Numbered from the stretch's first letter, positions 42,307 through 52,507 are shown. The stretch is 64,000 bases of DNA from Cytophagaceae bacterium UBA7467 (GCA_002479785.1 DLPD01000029.1:85399-149398); one strand, 5' to 3'. Numbers and translations: made by a program. The notes: generated from the letters alone by a model not told the origin.

Positions 42307-44094
42307 TTATTTATGATCAAAAATAGTCAAAACTTCTTCGTCCATCAAACGCTTCGATAAACCCAAAGCCTTAGGAACCTCGTAGTGGTAGAAGAATTTC
42401 ATCGTATGAATCTTGTCTTTGTAGAAGGCTTCGTCTTCAGTGCTCAAGCCACCTTTAGCTAAGGCTGCTGCTGCCACATGACCTTGCTTCAACCATTGCC
42501 ACGCTACGGTAATCATGCCAAACAATTCCATATACAAGGTGGAATCAGCAAGGAAAACTTCGATTTCACCTTTCATTGCGAAGCCTAATTTATGCATCGT
42601 CACTTTCGTTAGATTTTCTAATTCTTTCTCTAACATAGCCGCATATTTCGCTATACTTTCGTGACTTTTTGCCACCGCAATATCCGCGTAAACTAATTTT
42701 CCCAAAACTTGTAAAGCAGCTCCATTATTCGCCGGAATACCGCGACCTAATAAAGTCAACCCATGAATACCGGTTGTCCCTTCATAGATCGACATAATCC
42801 GCACGTCGCGGGCCATTTGCTCTAATGGGAAATCTTCTGTGTATCCGTAGCCTCCTAATACTTGCAAACCTTGGTTAACCGCCAGCGTTCCCATCTCAGC
42901 TGGATACGTTTTCGCTACGGTAGTCATAAGATCAAGCATCATTTGGGCTTCTTTCTTCTCTTCTCCCTCTAAGCTTTTTGCTAGGTCATCCCACATAAAG
43001 CATTGGAACAATAAGCCCATCGATCCTTCGACGATGGCTTTTTGGAAGTACAACATGCGTTGCACATCGGGGTGATTTTTAATGAGAGTAGGAGGTGTGT
43101 TCGGATCTTTATTGGTTAATAAACGACCCTGCGCACGCTCCTCTGCATATTGCTTCGAAGCATGGTAAGCAGCGGAAGCAATGTAAGCTCCACCCATTCC
43201 TACGCCTAAGCGCGCTTCGTTCATCATTTGGAACATATAAGACAAACCCTTATTCGGTTCACCTACTAGGTAACCTATCGAGTTTCCTTTATCGCCAAAA
43301 GAGAGGTGAAGTGCCGGTGTGGCTTTTTGGCCCATCTTGTGATAGACGCCTAAAGAGACCACTTCATTATTCACTAATGTGCCGTTTTCGATGCGCTTCT
43401 TAGGAACTACGAAAAGAGAGATCCCTTTTGTTCCGGCCGGAGCGCCTTCTAAACGAGCTAAAACCAAGTGTATGATATTTTCTGAGAAGTGATTATCTCC
43501 TCCTGAGATGAATATTTTTTGGCCTTTAATGGCATAGGTTCCATCCCCTAAATCCTTAGCAGTCGTAATCACATCATTCAAGGAGCTTCCTGCCTGAGGC
43601 TCGGTTAAACACATTGTACCTGCCCACTTTCCAGAAAGCATATTAGGAACATAGGTATCCGCTAATTCTTTCGAACCAAAAGAGGCAATGAGGTGTGCAG
43701 CCCCATGGGATAGTCCCGTAAACATCACTGCGGAATTATGTGCCGCACCACGAATGAATTCGTGTGCTCCACCGATCATCGAAGGCAATTGCTGGCCACC
43801 GTGCTCTAAATCAAACGTGCAACCGATCATCCCGGACTCCCCCATCTCCTTCATATAAGGCTCAATTCCAGGGTGAACGTGTACAGTTCCATCGATTAAT
43901 TCAGCCGCTTTACGATCTGAATCTACATAAATGGGACGTAAATATTTTTCAGCAATGGCATCAGCAGAATCCAATACCATATCAAACATATCGGGTGTAT
44001 AATCCGCGTATCGAGGATGTTTACAAAGGGAAGCAATATCAAAAACCTCTTTTAAAATAAAGTCTAGGTTGCGACGGTCGTATTCTCTTGCCAT
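42307..44094 (-). CDS. Acyl-CoA dehydrogenase with C-terminal extension (DmdC-like)
   Basis: Product of 595 residues. The acyl-CoA dehydrogenase core has MCLTEPQAGSSLNDV, KIFISGGDNHF, RLGVGMGGAYIASAAY, LQVLGGYGYTEDFPLEQMARD and the catalytic Glu in MSIYEGTTGIHGLTLLGR. The extra N-terminal segment (about 1-60) and the C-terminal domain after ~470 give the ~600-residue form related to 3-methylmercaptopropionyl-CoA dehydrogenase, but the true substrate in Bacteroidota is not established. A medium- or long-chain acyl-CoA is plausible. It is the first gene before the M1 peptidase. Confidence 0.92.
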   Translation of the reverse strand: MAREYDRRNLDFILKEVFDIASLCKHPRYADYTPDMFDMVLDSADAIAEKYLRPIYVDSDRKAAELIDGTVHVHPGIEPYMKEMGESGMIGCTFDLEHGGQQLPSMIGGAHEFIRGAAHNSAVMFTGLSHGAAHLIASFGSKELADTYVPNMLSGKWAGTMCLTEPQAGSSLNDVITTAKDLGDGTYAIKGQKIFISGGDNHFSENIIHLVLARLEGAPAGTKGISLFVVPKKRIENGTLVNNEVVSLGVYHKMGQKATPALHLSFGDKGNSIGYLVGEPNKGLSYMFQMMNEARLGVGMGGAYIASAAYHASKQYAEERAQGRLLTNKDPNTPPTLIKNHPDVQRMLYFQKAIVEGSMGLLFQCFMWDDLAKSLEGEEKKEAQMMLDLMTTVAKTYPAEMGTLAVNQGLQVLGGYGYTEDFPLEQMARDVRIMSIYEGTTGIHGLTLLGRGIPANNGAALQVLGKLVYADIAVAKSHESIAKYAAMLEKELENLTKVTMHKLGFAMKGEIEVFLADSTLYMELFGMITVAWQWLKQGHVAAAALAKGGLSTEDEAFYKDKIHTMKFFYHYEVPKALGLSKRLMDEEVLTIFDHK

Positions 44095-44158
44095 GGTTAT
44101 AATGTTTAGGTTGTAACAAATTTGCAGAGAAAAAAACTATTATGCAAGCATACTATAT

Positions 44159-45220
44159 TTATAATGGAGGCAATGTATATCCGAGGTTATATTTAATAAA
44201 AGCGGCGTCTTTGCAATTCCAAAGTGGGATGTCTTTATAACGTACATTATTGAAGTCTACGTAGAAAACTAATTTCTGATAGGCATCAGTAGGAATTCCA
44301 TTAAAACGATCAACACTTAATCGTTTCTGCGTTAAACCACCCACCATAAAATAGCCCAAAACCTCTTGTGAAGGATCCGTAAGACAGGTTAAATTTCCGC
44401 GAACTTGCGCCGGAACTTTATCAAAAATACCCCCACTTAATTTGCGTTGATCTTCTAATCGCTTCCAATAAGTATGGGCTTCTTTAGAGATGGAATACAC
44501 CTCTAACTGCACTACCCAATCAGTAAAATCCTCGTACGGTAATTGACCTAATTCCAAAGACAAATTCTTCCCGCTGAGTAGGAAGTCGTCTAATAAATAG
44601 GGTTGCGTATTTTGAGGAGCTTGCCAGCATTTGCAATTACAAGGGGGAACCGGTGCCGGTGGTGCAGGTGGTGGAGGGCAGGTTAATAGGAATTGCCGGA
44701 AATCCTGACGCTTCACGAAATAAAAATCTTCAGTGGCTTTGGGATCCTGGATACTTGCCTTTAGTGGAAAGCGCATATCCTCCACTTTCGTTGCATTCTT
44801 GAAGGAATAAGAAAACTCCGCTAATTCAGGAGGTGTAGTAATGGTTTGAAAATTCGACTCAATCGTTTTTCCGTCCAAAAGCTTGATACGTAATTTGTAC
44901 TTTTGACCCACTTCTGCCTTGAAACCTGCTGGACTCAAATAATAACCTTTGCTCTTTTCATAATAGGCCGTTTCCTTTCCATTACCATCCACCAGACGCA
45001 CATTCGCGTCTGTGATAGGCTGACCCGAAAACTGTGTCGCATCATAAGGGGAATAAGCACTTACATAGTTTAAGCGCACATTGTAAGGTCCATCCACGTT
45101 AGAGACTTCGCCGTAAACAACAATAGCTGAACTAACATTTTGGGTTTGAAAATCCTCAATCTCCGTCTCGCAAGAACTTAATAGAAATAAGGCACAGAAA
45201 AATATCGTTAAGTGTCTCAT
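44159..45220 (-). CDS. DUF4249 outer-membrane-associated lipoprotein with Cys/Pro-rich insert
   Basis: Product of 353 residues with a lipoprotein signal (FLLSSC, Cys17). DUF4249 marks are VVYGEVSNVDGPYNVRLNY, ITDANVRLVDGNG and GYYLSPAGFKAEVGQKYKLRI. DUF4249 proteins are regularly encoded next to TonB-dependent receptors, as here with a one-base overlap (TAATG), and probably form the surface part of the transporter. Unusually, residues ~181-198 contain CPPPPAPPAPVPP followed by CNCKC, a proline-rich segment with four cysteines that could bind metal or form disulfides. The transported substrate is unknown. Confidence 0.88.
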   Translation of the reverse strand: MRHLTIFFCALFLLSSCETEIEDFQTQNVSSAIVVYGEVSNVDGPYNVRLNYVSAYSPYDATQFSGQPITDANVRLVDGNGKETAYYEKSKGYYLSPAGFKAEVGQKYKLRIKLLDGKTIESNFQTITTPPELAEFSYSFKNATKVEDMRFPLKASIQDPKATEDFYFVKRQDFRQFLLTCPPPPAPPAPVPPCNCKCWQAPQNTQPYLLDDFLLSGKNLSLELGQLPYEDFTDWVVQLEVYSISKEAHTYWKRLEDQRKLSGGIFDKVPAQVRGNLTCLTDPSQEVLGYFMVGGLTQKRLSVDRFNGIPTDAYQKLVFYVDFNNVRYKDIPLWNCKDAAFIKYNLGYTLPPL

Positions 45221-47733
45221 TAGAATTTGAAGTTATAAGTGATGGATGGGATAGCGGCGCCTAAAACTGACAATTGGTAGGTTTTCGCTTGGTTGATTTC
45301 ACCAGTCGAAGAACGGAAATAGACGGAGTAGGCATTTTGGCGACCTAATAAGTTGTAAATCGATAAGTTCCAACTGCCCTGCCAACGCTTACCAGGTTTA
45401 GGATCAATCGTGATTCCCACATCCAAACGGATGTAATCTGGAATGCGTTCCGCGTTTCTCAGTGTGAATGAGGCCGTGGAATAACCGTCGAGCAATTCCT
45501 TGATCTCTTTCGAGGTTAGGTATGTGTACTTCGTTCCGTTATACGTATAAGAGGTTTGGTCCAATCCGGGTCTCGGGAAAATTCCTGTAGCCACGGCATA
45601 ATCATATAAATCATTAAACGAATAAATCTTATAACGGCCGTTTGGATACGTGATAGGGCGTCCCGTCGTGTAGGTAAAGTTCGCGTTAAACGAAATGCGG
45701 TTTGTCCAACGGTTATTCAACACAAATTTAAAGGTATGTGGCGTGTCAAAATTAGCCGGGAATTGAATCCCAAAATTCGCCTCTTTCTGATTCTCATTTG
45801 CCTGAATGATTCTAAAGGAACGCGAATAGGTATAGGATACCCAACCCGTCAAACGTTTCCCACGCGACTTTTTCAAGAAGAACTCAGCCCCATAGGCCAA
45901 GCCTTTCCCCACTAATAACTGTGTTTCCACCGTAGGATTTAAATACAATTGCGCGCCATCTACATAATCTACGACATTGTTTAAGTTCTTGTAATAGAAT
46001 TCAGCAGAGGTTTCAAAAACGGCGTTAGACGCATTACTGAAATTTTTAAAGAAACCGATTGAATATTGGTCTGCGATTTGGGGCGGAATCTGCTGATTCG
46101 AATTCTTCCAAATATCAGAGGGCGAAACGGCCATCGTATTTGAAAGTAAATGGCGGAATTGTTGCATTCGATTATAGCCCATTTTGATCGAGAAGCTTGT
46201 GTCTAATTTAATGGCTAGTGACATGCGCGGTTCGAAGCCACCGTAGCTCGCGACAACTTGATTCGAAGCAGCGTGAAGCGTATCCGTGATGGTGTTGATT
46301 TCGCGCGGAGTCCCCAGTTTATATTGGTAGAAATCTCCCGGTCCAACTAACTGATAAGACGCATAACGAAGTCCATAGTCGAAACTCATTTTTTTTCCTA
46401 AAGGTAAGCTATGTCCCACATAAGCCGCCATTTCGCGCGTGTGCTCTGTGGACATTGCGAATTTATCTACCTTGGAGGAAGCCGAATTAGGCAAAAAACT
46501 ACCCGCATCGTTCGAAAAGGCAGACAATTCGGCTCCTGCATCTAAACGACCAAATTTACCCATATCCTTACTCAACTCTTCTTTGATGGACGTTTGAATG
46601 ATGGAGGGTTTCCAAAGGAATTCCAAACCGTTTTTTTGGCCCTCAATTCCATACGTATAATCACTGTAAAAGGCAGTAAAATTATGGGATAAATCCCCTT
46701 TCAATAAGGCATTGTGTTTAAAACTCAGTGCCTTCGTATTCCACGAATACAAAGTGTCCTGAGCGAATTTAAACCCGTCATTACTTGCATAGCCAGACAA
46801 AGAAATGCGCTGGTTCTTCCCGAAACGATGCGTCAACTTAAAATTAACATCGTAGAAATCTGCCTTGCTTTTCGCTAAACTAGGATTAGGAAAATACTTC
46901 AAATAAAAGTCCGAAATCGACCCTCGGGCACCCACGATGAGAGAAGTCTTTCCTTTTACTATAGGCCCATCTACTAGAATACGAGACGAAATAGGACCTA
47001 CACCACCTTGCAATGACCACTTCTCGAAATCCCCTTCTTTCACGCGCACATCTAACACCGAAGAGGCACGACCGCCATACATCGAGGGAATACCACCCTT
47101 GTACAAGCTTAAATCTTGAACCATATCGGCATTAAAACCCGTAAAGAATCCAAATAAATGGGAAGTATTAAAAAGAGGAACACCATCGAGTAAAACGAGG
47201 TTTTGGTCCACATTACCACCACGGACATTAAATCCAGAGGCACCCTCTCCCACCGTAGAAACGCCCGGTAGCAATAAAATACTGCGAATCACGTCCGCCT
47301 CCCCCATTAAGGTAGGCAGTTTTTTCAACGTCTTGGATGACATTTTCTCCACCCCCATCATTGCCCGATTAACATTCGCATCGGCCTTTTCTGCGGTGAT
47401 TACAACCTCCCCTAACAATTGCTCTGAACGCTCTAATTCGATCGTAGTTTGGGTGTTTTTTGTCAAGTCTAAGCGAAAGGTTTTGTATTTATAACCTAGA
47501 CTTCTGGCAATGACTTGGTAGGAACGTGCAGCAATGGTCACCGTAAAAGCCCCTAAAGAATCAGTCGTTCCACCAGCTGATGAACCAGAGAAAAAGACTG
47601 AAGCACCTACAATAGGTGCTTTGTTCTCTATATCGACAATTTTTCCACTAAATATGACATATCCTTTGCGTTGAGCAAATGTCAAAGGGCCACAAAGTAG
47701 CAATAAAAGGATTACCCTTAGGCTTATTTTCAT
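45220..47733 (-). CDS. TonB-dependent outer-membrane receptor with CarboxypepD-like N-domain
   Basis: Product of 837 residues. After the signal peptide (LLLLLCGPLTFA-Q) comes a carboxypeptidase regulatory-like domain (about 25-105, VFFSGSSAGGTTDSLGAFTV). A plug domain follows at about 120-235 with GVSTVGEGASGFNVRGGNVD and LLDGVPLFNTSHLFGFF, then a beta-barrel ending in PSITYNFKF with terminal Phe. It imports a substrate across the outer membrane with energy from TonB-ExbBD. Smaller than SusC proteins and paired with DUF4249 instead of SusD. It overlaps the preceding heme/FG-GAP gene by ATGA. Confidence 0.93.
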   Translation of the reverse strand: MKISLRVILLLLLCGPLTFAQRKGYVIFSGKIVDIENKAPIVGASVFFSGSSAGGTTDSLGAFTVTIAARSYQVIARSLGYKYKTFRLDLTKNTQTTIELERSEQLLGEVVITAEKADANVNRAMMGVEKMSSKTLKKLPTLMGEADVIRSILLLPGVSTVGEGASGFNVRGGNVDQNLVLLDGVPLFNTSHLFGFFTGFNADMVQDLSLYKGGIPSMYGGRASSVLDVRVKEGDFEKWSLQGGVGPISSRILVDGPIVKGKTSLIVGARGSISDFYLKYFPNPSLAKSKADFYDVNFKLTHRFGKNQRISLSGYASNDGFKFAQDTLYSWNTKALSFKHNALLKGDLSHNFTAFYSDYTYGIEGQKNGLEFLWKPSIIQTSIKEELSKDMGKFGRLDAGAELSAFSNDAGSFLPNSASSKVDKFAMSTEHTREMAAYVGHSLPLGKKMSFDYGLRYASYQLVGPGDFYQYKLGTPREINTITDTLHAASNQVVASYGGFEPRMSLAIKLDTSFSIKMGYNRMQQFRHLLSNTMAVSPSDIWKNSNQQIPPQIADQYSIGFFKNFSNASNAVFETSAEFYYKNLNNVVDYVDGAQLYLNPTVETQLLVGKGLAYGAEFFLKKSRGKRLTGWVSYTYSRSFRIIQANENQKEANFGIQFPANFDTPHTFKFVLNNRWTNRISFNANFTYTTGRPITYPNGRYKIYSFNDLYDYAVATGIFPRPGLDQTSYTYNGTKYTYLTSKEIKELLDGYSTASFTLRNAERIPDYIRLDVGITIDPKPGKRWQGSWNLSIYNLLGRQNAYSVYFRSSTGEINQAKTYQLSVLGAAIPSITYNFKF

Positions 47734-49205
47734 TTCGTTTTATTTCGTAAAATTAGCAGCCCTTTTGCTTGCTTCCATTGAGGATCAAAACCTCCTTGTG
47801 GAAATTTAGCGACTGCGTGTGAGCCTAAGGCTACATCTAAATCCCCATCCCCATCTAGATCTGCCACGTCCATCACAGACCAACGACCCAAATGTTGAAT
47901 GGGTAATGTCATGGGAACAAAGGTCCCTTTTTTATTTTCAAAATACATCGCACCTTCTCCCGGTCTTGCCGCCACGTCTGGGAACAAAGCAATCGAAATC
48001 AAATCCGCATCGCCATCCCCGTCAAAATCGCCTGGCATCACTTTCGTGGCTCCGTTTTGCGAAAAGAAGGCCTTTTGCTTAAAGTTTAATCCGCCGGTAT
48101 TCTCGAACACATACATCCCATGATAAGGCTTCAAAACCGTCGTAAAATCTGCATTATCACCGGCTGTATAAACGATGTCCAGATCTTTGTCCCCATCAAT
48201 ATCCACCACATCGAAAGAGGATGATCCATAAATAGAGGGAAAGCGAAGCAACTGTTTCTCTTTGAATTTCAATCCACCCAGATTCTCATAGAGTAATATA
48301 CGCTCATCTCCTTGGGCGAATTGGGCCACAATATCCAGTCTGCCGTCCCCCGTAAAATCACGTATGATGGTCTTTGTTGCCCCGGTTTGGGGATTCAACA
48401 CCTGTTTTTTATACGCTCCATTCTCGAGCTTCCAGACGCTCATTCCACCTACTTTGAAACCAAATTCTGAACTAATCAATTCATCTCCTGCTTCCCCATC
48501 CAAATTAGCGGAAACCAGGCCAATCGGACGATTCAATCCTTGTATCAATTTCTTACCAGTCGAAGCTTGACTCACAAATCCATTCACGTCCGGATTCGCC
48601 TGTGTCGTTGTTCCAATAAACGTATACAGGGTTTCGGAACCTAGCAGCGTTATGTCCGTCAAAGCATCCTGGTCTCTCTTCGTTTCCAGTAGTTTACCCG
48701 ATGAATCCCATTTCCATATCACGCGATTCGACTGATCTCCTGCGGTAATTTGATGACGAAAGGCATCAATTCGAACGGCAGTCATATTAGGTAGCGTCGT
48801 TCCGGGTAATGTGGCTACAATGGGTTCAGGCTTAAAAATAGAAGCCGTGGCTAAAGGGATGTAAGCAGGCATTTCTAAGGTATTAGGTGCCTGTTCTAAA
48901 TAATACGCTTTGATTTTTTCCCAATCCTCATCTGGAATCATCTGTGAGCCAGGACCCAGAATCGTATAATCAGAAAGTGGTTTTTCTAACATCCCGATTT
49001 CCTTATCCACTCCCATCATAATGCCCATATAGGGTAATGTGCTGTATTGCCACACATTCTTGGGCAAACTTGCAGGATCTGGAAGTAGGTGGCAAGAGGC
49101 GCAATAGGTCTTAGCCAGCTCTTTCCCCTCTGCTGCTTTATTAGAGCAGCTTGGTAACTCATAAGAAAAAACAGAAAAGAGGGCAATTGCCAGCAGAATC
49201 CGCAT
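47730..49205 (-). CDS. FG-GAP/VCBS-repeat lipoprotein with N-terminal c-type heme motif
   Basis: Product of 491 residues. A lipoprotein-like signal (SYELPSC, Cys20) is followed by a CxxCH heme motif, CASCH at residues 35-39. The next ~70 residues have cytochrome-c-like helices (KNVWQYSTLPYMG; DEDWEKIKAYYLEQAP). The rest is a beta-propeller of FG-GAP/VCBS repeats with calcium-loop motifs such as DFTGDGRLD, DIDGDKDLD, DFDGDGDAD and DLDGDGDLD. A covalent heme on a surface propeller suggests electron transfer coupled to binding or oxidation of a substrate. The function is not known. It is followed directly by the TonB receptor. Confidence 0.85.
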   Translation of the reverse strand: MRILLAIALFSVFSYELPSCSNKAAEGKELAKTYCASCHLLPDPASLPKNVWQYSTLPYMGIMMGVDKEIGMLEKPLSDYTILGPGSQMIPDEDWEKIKAYYLEQAPNTLEMPAYIPLATASIFKPEPIVATLPGTTLPNMTAVRIDAFRHQITAGDQSNRVIWKWDSSGKLLETKRDQDALTDITLLGSETLYTFIGTTTQANPDVNGFVSQASTGKKLIQGLNRPIGLVSANLDGEAGDELISSEFGFKVGGMSVWKLENGAYKKQVLNPQTGATKTIIRDFTGDGRLDIVAQFAQGDERILLYENLGGLKFKEKQLLRFPSIYGSSSFDVVDIDGDKDLDIVYTAGDNADFTTVLKPYHGMYVFENTGGLNFKQKAFFSQNGATKVMPGDFDGDGDADLISIALFPDVAARPGEGAMYFENKKGTFVPMTLPIQHLGRWSVMDVADLDGDGDLDVALGSHAVAKFPQGGFDPQWKQAKGLLILRNKTK

Positions 49206-49206
49206 C

Positions 49207-52200
49207 TTACAACTTCTTAAACACTTGCAATTTATCGTTATTACGTGCTACAAGATATAAAATTCCCGCAGTAGTTTTGACCTGTTTTATATCGCGGATG
49301 TCGCCTTCTAACATGAGACCTGTGTCTGTAGGAATGAGGGTCTTAAATCCGCCTTTGCCATTTCCTTTCAGAATGAGTCCAAAGAATGCATCATAACGCG
49401 CTTGGTACATCGAAGCTCCGTTAAAGTTCCCTCCCACAATTACATCGAGATTTCCATCTTTATCGACATCCTCAGTGCGCAACACCATAATCTTAGACAC
49501 TTGCGCCAAGGCCGGAAGTGCTACCATTTTGAAGGTCTTATTTCCTTGGTTTTCTAGGTAAACAGATTCAAATGTATTCACACGCTTTTCATCCGCTTCC
49601 TCTAATTCCTTATCGCCAAATAGCTCTTCTACTGTCTTACCCGCAAACATATGATAGGCCGTATATTTCTTATTGATGATACTTGGAATCTGTTTTCCCA
49701 TTTCATCCTTGCTGTTAATTGGGAACCAGTCATTTCCGCGATTATAAGAAACAATGTGCTCCTTCGTATCATTCTTATCAATATCCTTAATCTGCATCCG
49801 CAATTGGCCATCTAATTCCTTGCGCAATTTCGTATTCGTACCCAGATTTCCCACGATGAAATCTAGATCGCCATCTTTGTCAAAATCCGCCGCTGTAATA
49901 CCCGACCAGAATCCTGTTTTCTCCTCAAGACCATTCTCTATTAATTTGAATTTACCCTTATTATTTTCGAAAGTCTTAATGGGCATCCAATCGCCTACAA
50001 CGGTTAAATCTTGATCTCCATCTTGATCTATGTCTCCCCAAATTGCCTCTGTCAACATCCCAGCTTCGCGCAATTCAGGAGCGAGAGCCACTGTCTTGTC
50101 TGCAAAGTGTCCTTTCCCATCGTTCACTAATAAATATGATCGTGGCGAAGCACCATACGAATAACCAACTACTCGACCTCCTACAAATAAATCCGTATCG
50201 CCATCACGATCGATATCACAAGGACGTACCACTGATTTATTATCGTACATCGGAGGCAATGCATTCAGCGCTCGGGTGAAATTTCCTTTTCCATCATTCG
50301 TATACAAGCGATCGAATTGCTCCGGCATTTGATCATAAAATTCATTCCCCCCTGTTACCACATAGAGATCTAAATCTTTGTCACCATCCGCGTCAAAGAA
50401 CAACGCATCTACATCCTCATACAAGGAATCCGCCTTGAAAACCGGTTGGTTCGAAACCACAAAGCCAGCACCTTTTTGCAACAACAATTGACCCGCCTGG
50501 TATTTCGCACCGCTTAAATAGACATCCTCTAAACCATCCCCATTCACATCTCCAATGGCAATTTTTGGACCTTCAATGGAAACCTTAAATGGAATCAATA
50601 ATTCGCGATTGAAATCGAAATAGACGTTTTCTTGGTGCTGGTACGGAACACTAATCCCGTCCGTTACTTCCGCAAAAAGAGGTTTCACCGGCGCAGAGAA
50701 CACGTAATCTTTCACATTTACGGTCGCATTCTTCTGCTCCATTGTGAGCGTCGTATTGATTTTAGGGTTCTTAATGATCTGCATTTTTTCATTTTCCCAA
50801 ATCACTAACATCTCATCCACTTGTTGTAAGTCTCCAATACCGAATAACAAAGTAGGCTCTACTGAACTCATAAATCCACGCGTCGGCATCATCTGCTGTA
50901 ATTGCTGTCCGTCTTTGGTTTTCAAGATGACCTTCGCCCCTACACCAAAGGTGTTGCCGCCATCGCCCTTGAACTTCACCTTCACAAAATTATGCTTCAA
51001 TAATTGGCGGCTGTTATTTTGGTAGATGCTGGCTTTTTCATTCAGGTTATTTGTCACTAAATCCAAATCGCCATCATTATCTAAATCAGCATACGTCGAT
51101 CCGTTCGAAACGCCTTTGTCCTCAAATCCCCATTTCAAGGATTTATCTACGAAGCGTAAATCCTTCGCACCTTTGAAAATATAGTTATGCACACGGCCGT
51201 CTGGCATTAAATCAATCGCCTCTTGATCCAATTTCTCTGAAGTAGGCAAACCATAATGCAGCGAATCACCAATCACGAATTTCAAATAATCCAAGTCATT
51301 AGGACGGCGTAAAATACCGTTCGAAATGAAGATATCTTTGATTCCATCGCCATCGTAATCGTTCATTAACGTCGACCAGCTCCAGTCTGTCGCAGCGACT
51401 CCAGAAGAGGCCGCGATGTCAGAGAATTTTTGGCCTCCCATATTTAATTGAAGACAGTTACGGCTGTATTGATTGAAATAACCGAATTGTAATTTGTACA
51501 TGTAAATGTCCAATGGATCCTCTCCCACTGACGACTTCTCTACTTTCTCATCATCTGGATACATATCCAACGTCATCACATCTTGGAAACCATCGTTGTT
51601 AATGTCCGCCACATCTGAACCCATCGAGAAACGACTCAAGTGCTTAAAATGATCCCGAATACCCTCTTTATACGTACCGTCCTTTTGATTAATGTAGTAA
51701 TAATCATCCTCGTGGAAGTCATTGCTCACATAGATGTCTAACCAGCCATCATTGTTGATGTCCGCCACAGAAATTCCAAGACCATACCCCATCGCCGCCT
51801 GGTAGATACCGGACTCTTTCGATACATCTACGAATTTGCCACCATCGTTACGGTATAAGTAATCTCCTGCCTCATTGTCTTTCAATGAACGCGTATTCAC
51901 ACGGTCATACGATCGTGTGTTATGTACGGCGTGATTTAATAAATAGCAATCTAAATCGCCATCTTTATCGTAATCAAAGAAAGCGGCTTGTGTGGAAAAT
52001 CCAGTAAAGTCTAATCCATATTCATTCGACTTTTCAGTGAACGTATTGTCTCCGTTATTGATATACAATTCGTTCGAACCTTCCAAACCTTTATAATTAC
52101 CCACCGCGCAAACGTAAATATCCAAGAAGCCATCTGCATTTACATCAGCCATGGTAACTCCCGTTTTCCAATCAGAAAATCCTTCAATACCTGCTTTCAC

Positions 52201-52503
52201 CGAGATGTCTTCAAATTGCATTTCTCCCTTATTCAGGTACAACTTGTTTTTTCCTTGGTTTGACACAAAAAACAAATCCACTAATCCATCATTATTAATA
52301 TCACCCGCAGAAACCCCACCACCATTATAGAAATACAAGTAGTCAAGGATATTAAAATCCTTCGTCTCCGTGATATTGTTCGCAAAGTCAATATGGGTCT
52401 TTTCTGCATCTAATTTTTCGAAAAGCACCACGTCATCGCCTGAATTGCAGGCAAAAAGAGCTATAGAAAATAAGAGTGTGAATAGATAATGTTGGGTACG
52501 CAT
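49207..52503 (-). CDS. FG-GAP/VCBS-repeat lipoprotein with ASPIC/UnbV domain (second of tandem pair)
   Basis: Product of 1098 residues. A lipoprotein signal (LFSIALFAC) is followed by two seven-bladed-type sets of FG-GAP repeats with DxDxDG calcium loops (for example DINNDGLVD, DYDKDGDLD, DIDQDGDQD). Between the sets lies an ASPIC/UnbV domain near residues 500-590 (FGVGAKVILKTKDGQQLQQ, MPTRGFMSSVEPTLLFGIG). Proteins of this layout are common near SusCD pairs in Cytophagales and probably sit on the cell surface; their role is unknown. The ATG at 52503 gives the lipoprotein signal and avoids overlap. Paralogue of the upstream gene. Confidence 0.88.
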   Translation of the reverse strand: MRTQHYLFTLLFSIALFACNSGDDVVLFEKLDAEKTHIDFANNITETKDFNILDYLYFYNGGGVSAGDINNDGLVDLFFVSNQGKNKLYLNKGEMQFEDISVKAGIEGFSDWKTGVTMADVNADGFLDIYVCAVGNYKGLEGSNELYINNGDNTFTEKSNEYGLDFTGFSTQAAFFDYDKDGDLDCYLLNHAVHNTRSYDRVNTRSLKDNEAGDYLYRNDGGKFVDVSKESGIYQAAMGYGLGISVADINNDGWLDIYVSNDFHEDDYYYINQKDGTYKEGIRDHFKHLSRFSMGSDVADINNDGFQDVMTLDMYPDDEKVEKSSVGEDPLDIYMYKLQFGYFNQYSRNCLQLNMGGQKFSDIAASSGVAATDWSWSTLMNDYDGDGIKDIFISNGILRRPNDLDYLKFVIGDSLHYGLPTSEKLDQEAIDLMPDGRVHNYIFKGAKDLRFVDKSLKWGFEDKGVSNGSTYADLDNDGDLDLVTNNLNEKASIYQNNSRQLLKHNFVKVKFKGDGGNTFGVGAKVILKTKDGQQLQQMMPTRGFMSSVEPTLLFGIGDLQQVDEMLVIWENEKMQIIKNPKINTTLTMEQKNATVNVKDYVFSAPVKPLFAEVTDGISVPYQHQENVYFDFNRELLIPFKVSIEGPKIAIGDVNGDGLEDVYLSGAKYQAGQLLLQKGAGFVVSNQPVFKADSLYEDVDALFFDADGDKDLDLYVVTGGNEFYDQMPEQFDRLYTNDGKGNFTRALNALPPMYDNKSVVRPCDIDRDGDTDLFVGGRVVGYSYGASPRSYLLVNDGKGHFADKTVALAPELREAGMLTEAIWGDIDQDGDQDLTVVGDWMPIKTFENNKGKFKLIENGLEEKTGFWSGITAADFDKDGDLDFIVGNLGTNTKLRKELDGQLRMQIKDIDKNDTKEHIVSYNRGNDWFPINSKDEMGKQIPSIINKKYTAYHMFAGKTVEELFGDKELEEADEKRVNTFESVYLENQGNKTFKMVALPALAQVSKIMVLRTEDVDKDGNLDVIVGGNFNGASMYQARYDAFFGLILKGNGKGGFKTLIPTDTGLMLEGDIRDIKQVKTTAGILYLVARNNDKLQVFKKL

Positions 52504-52507
52504 TGTT

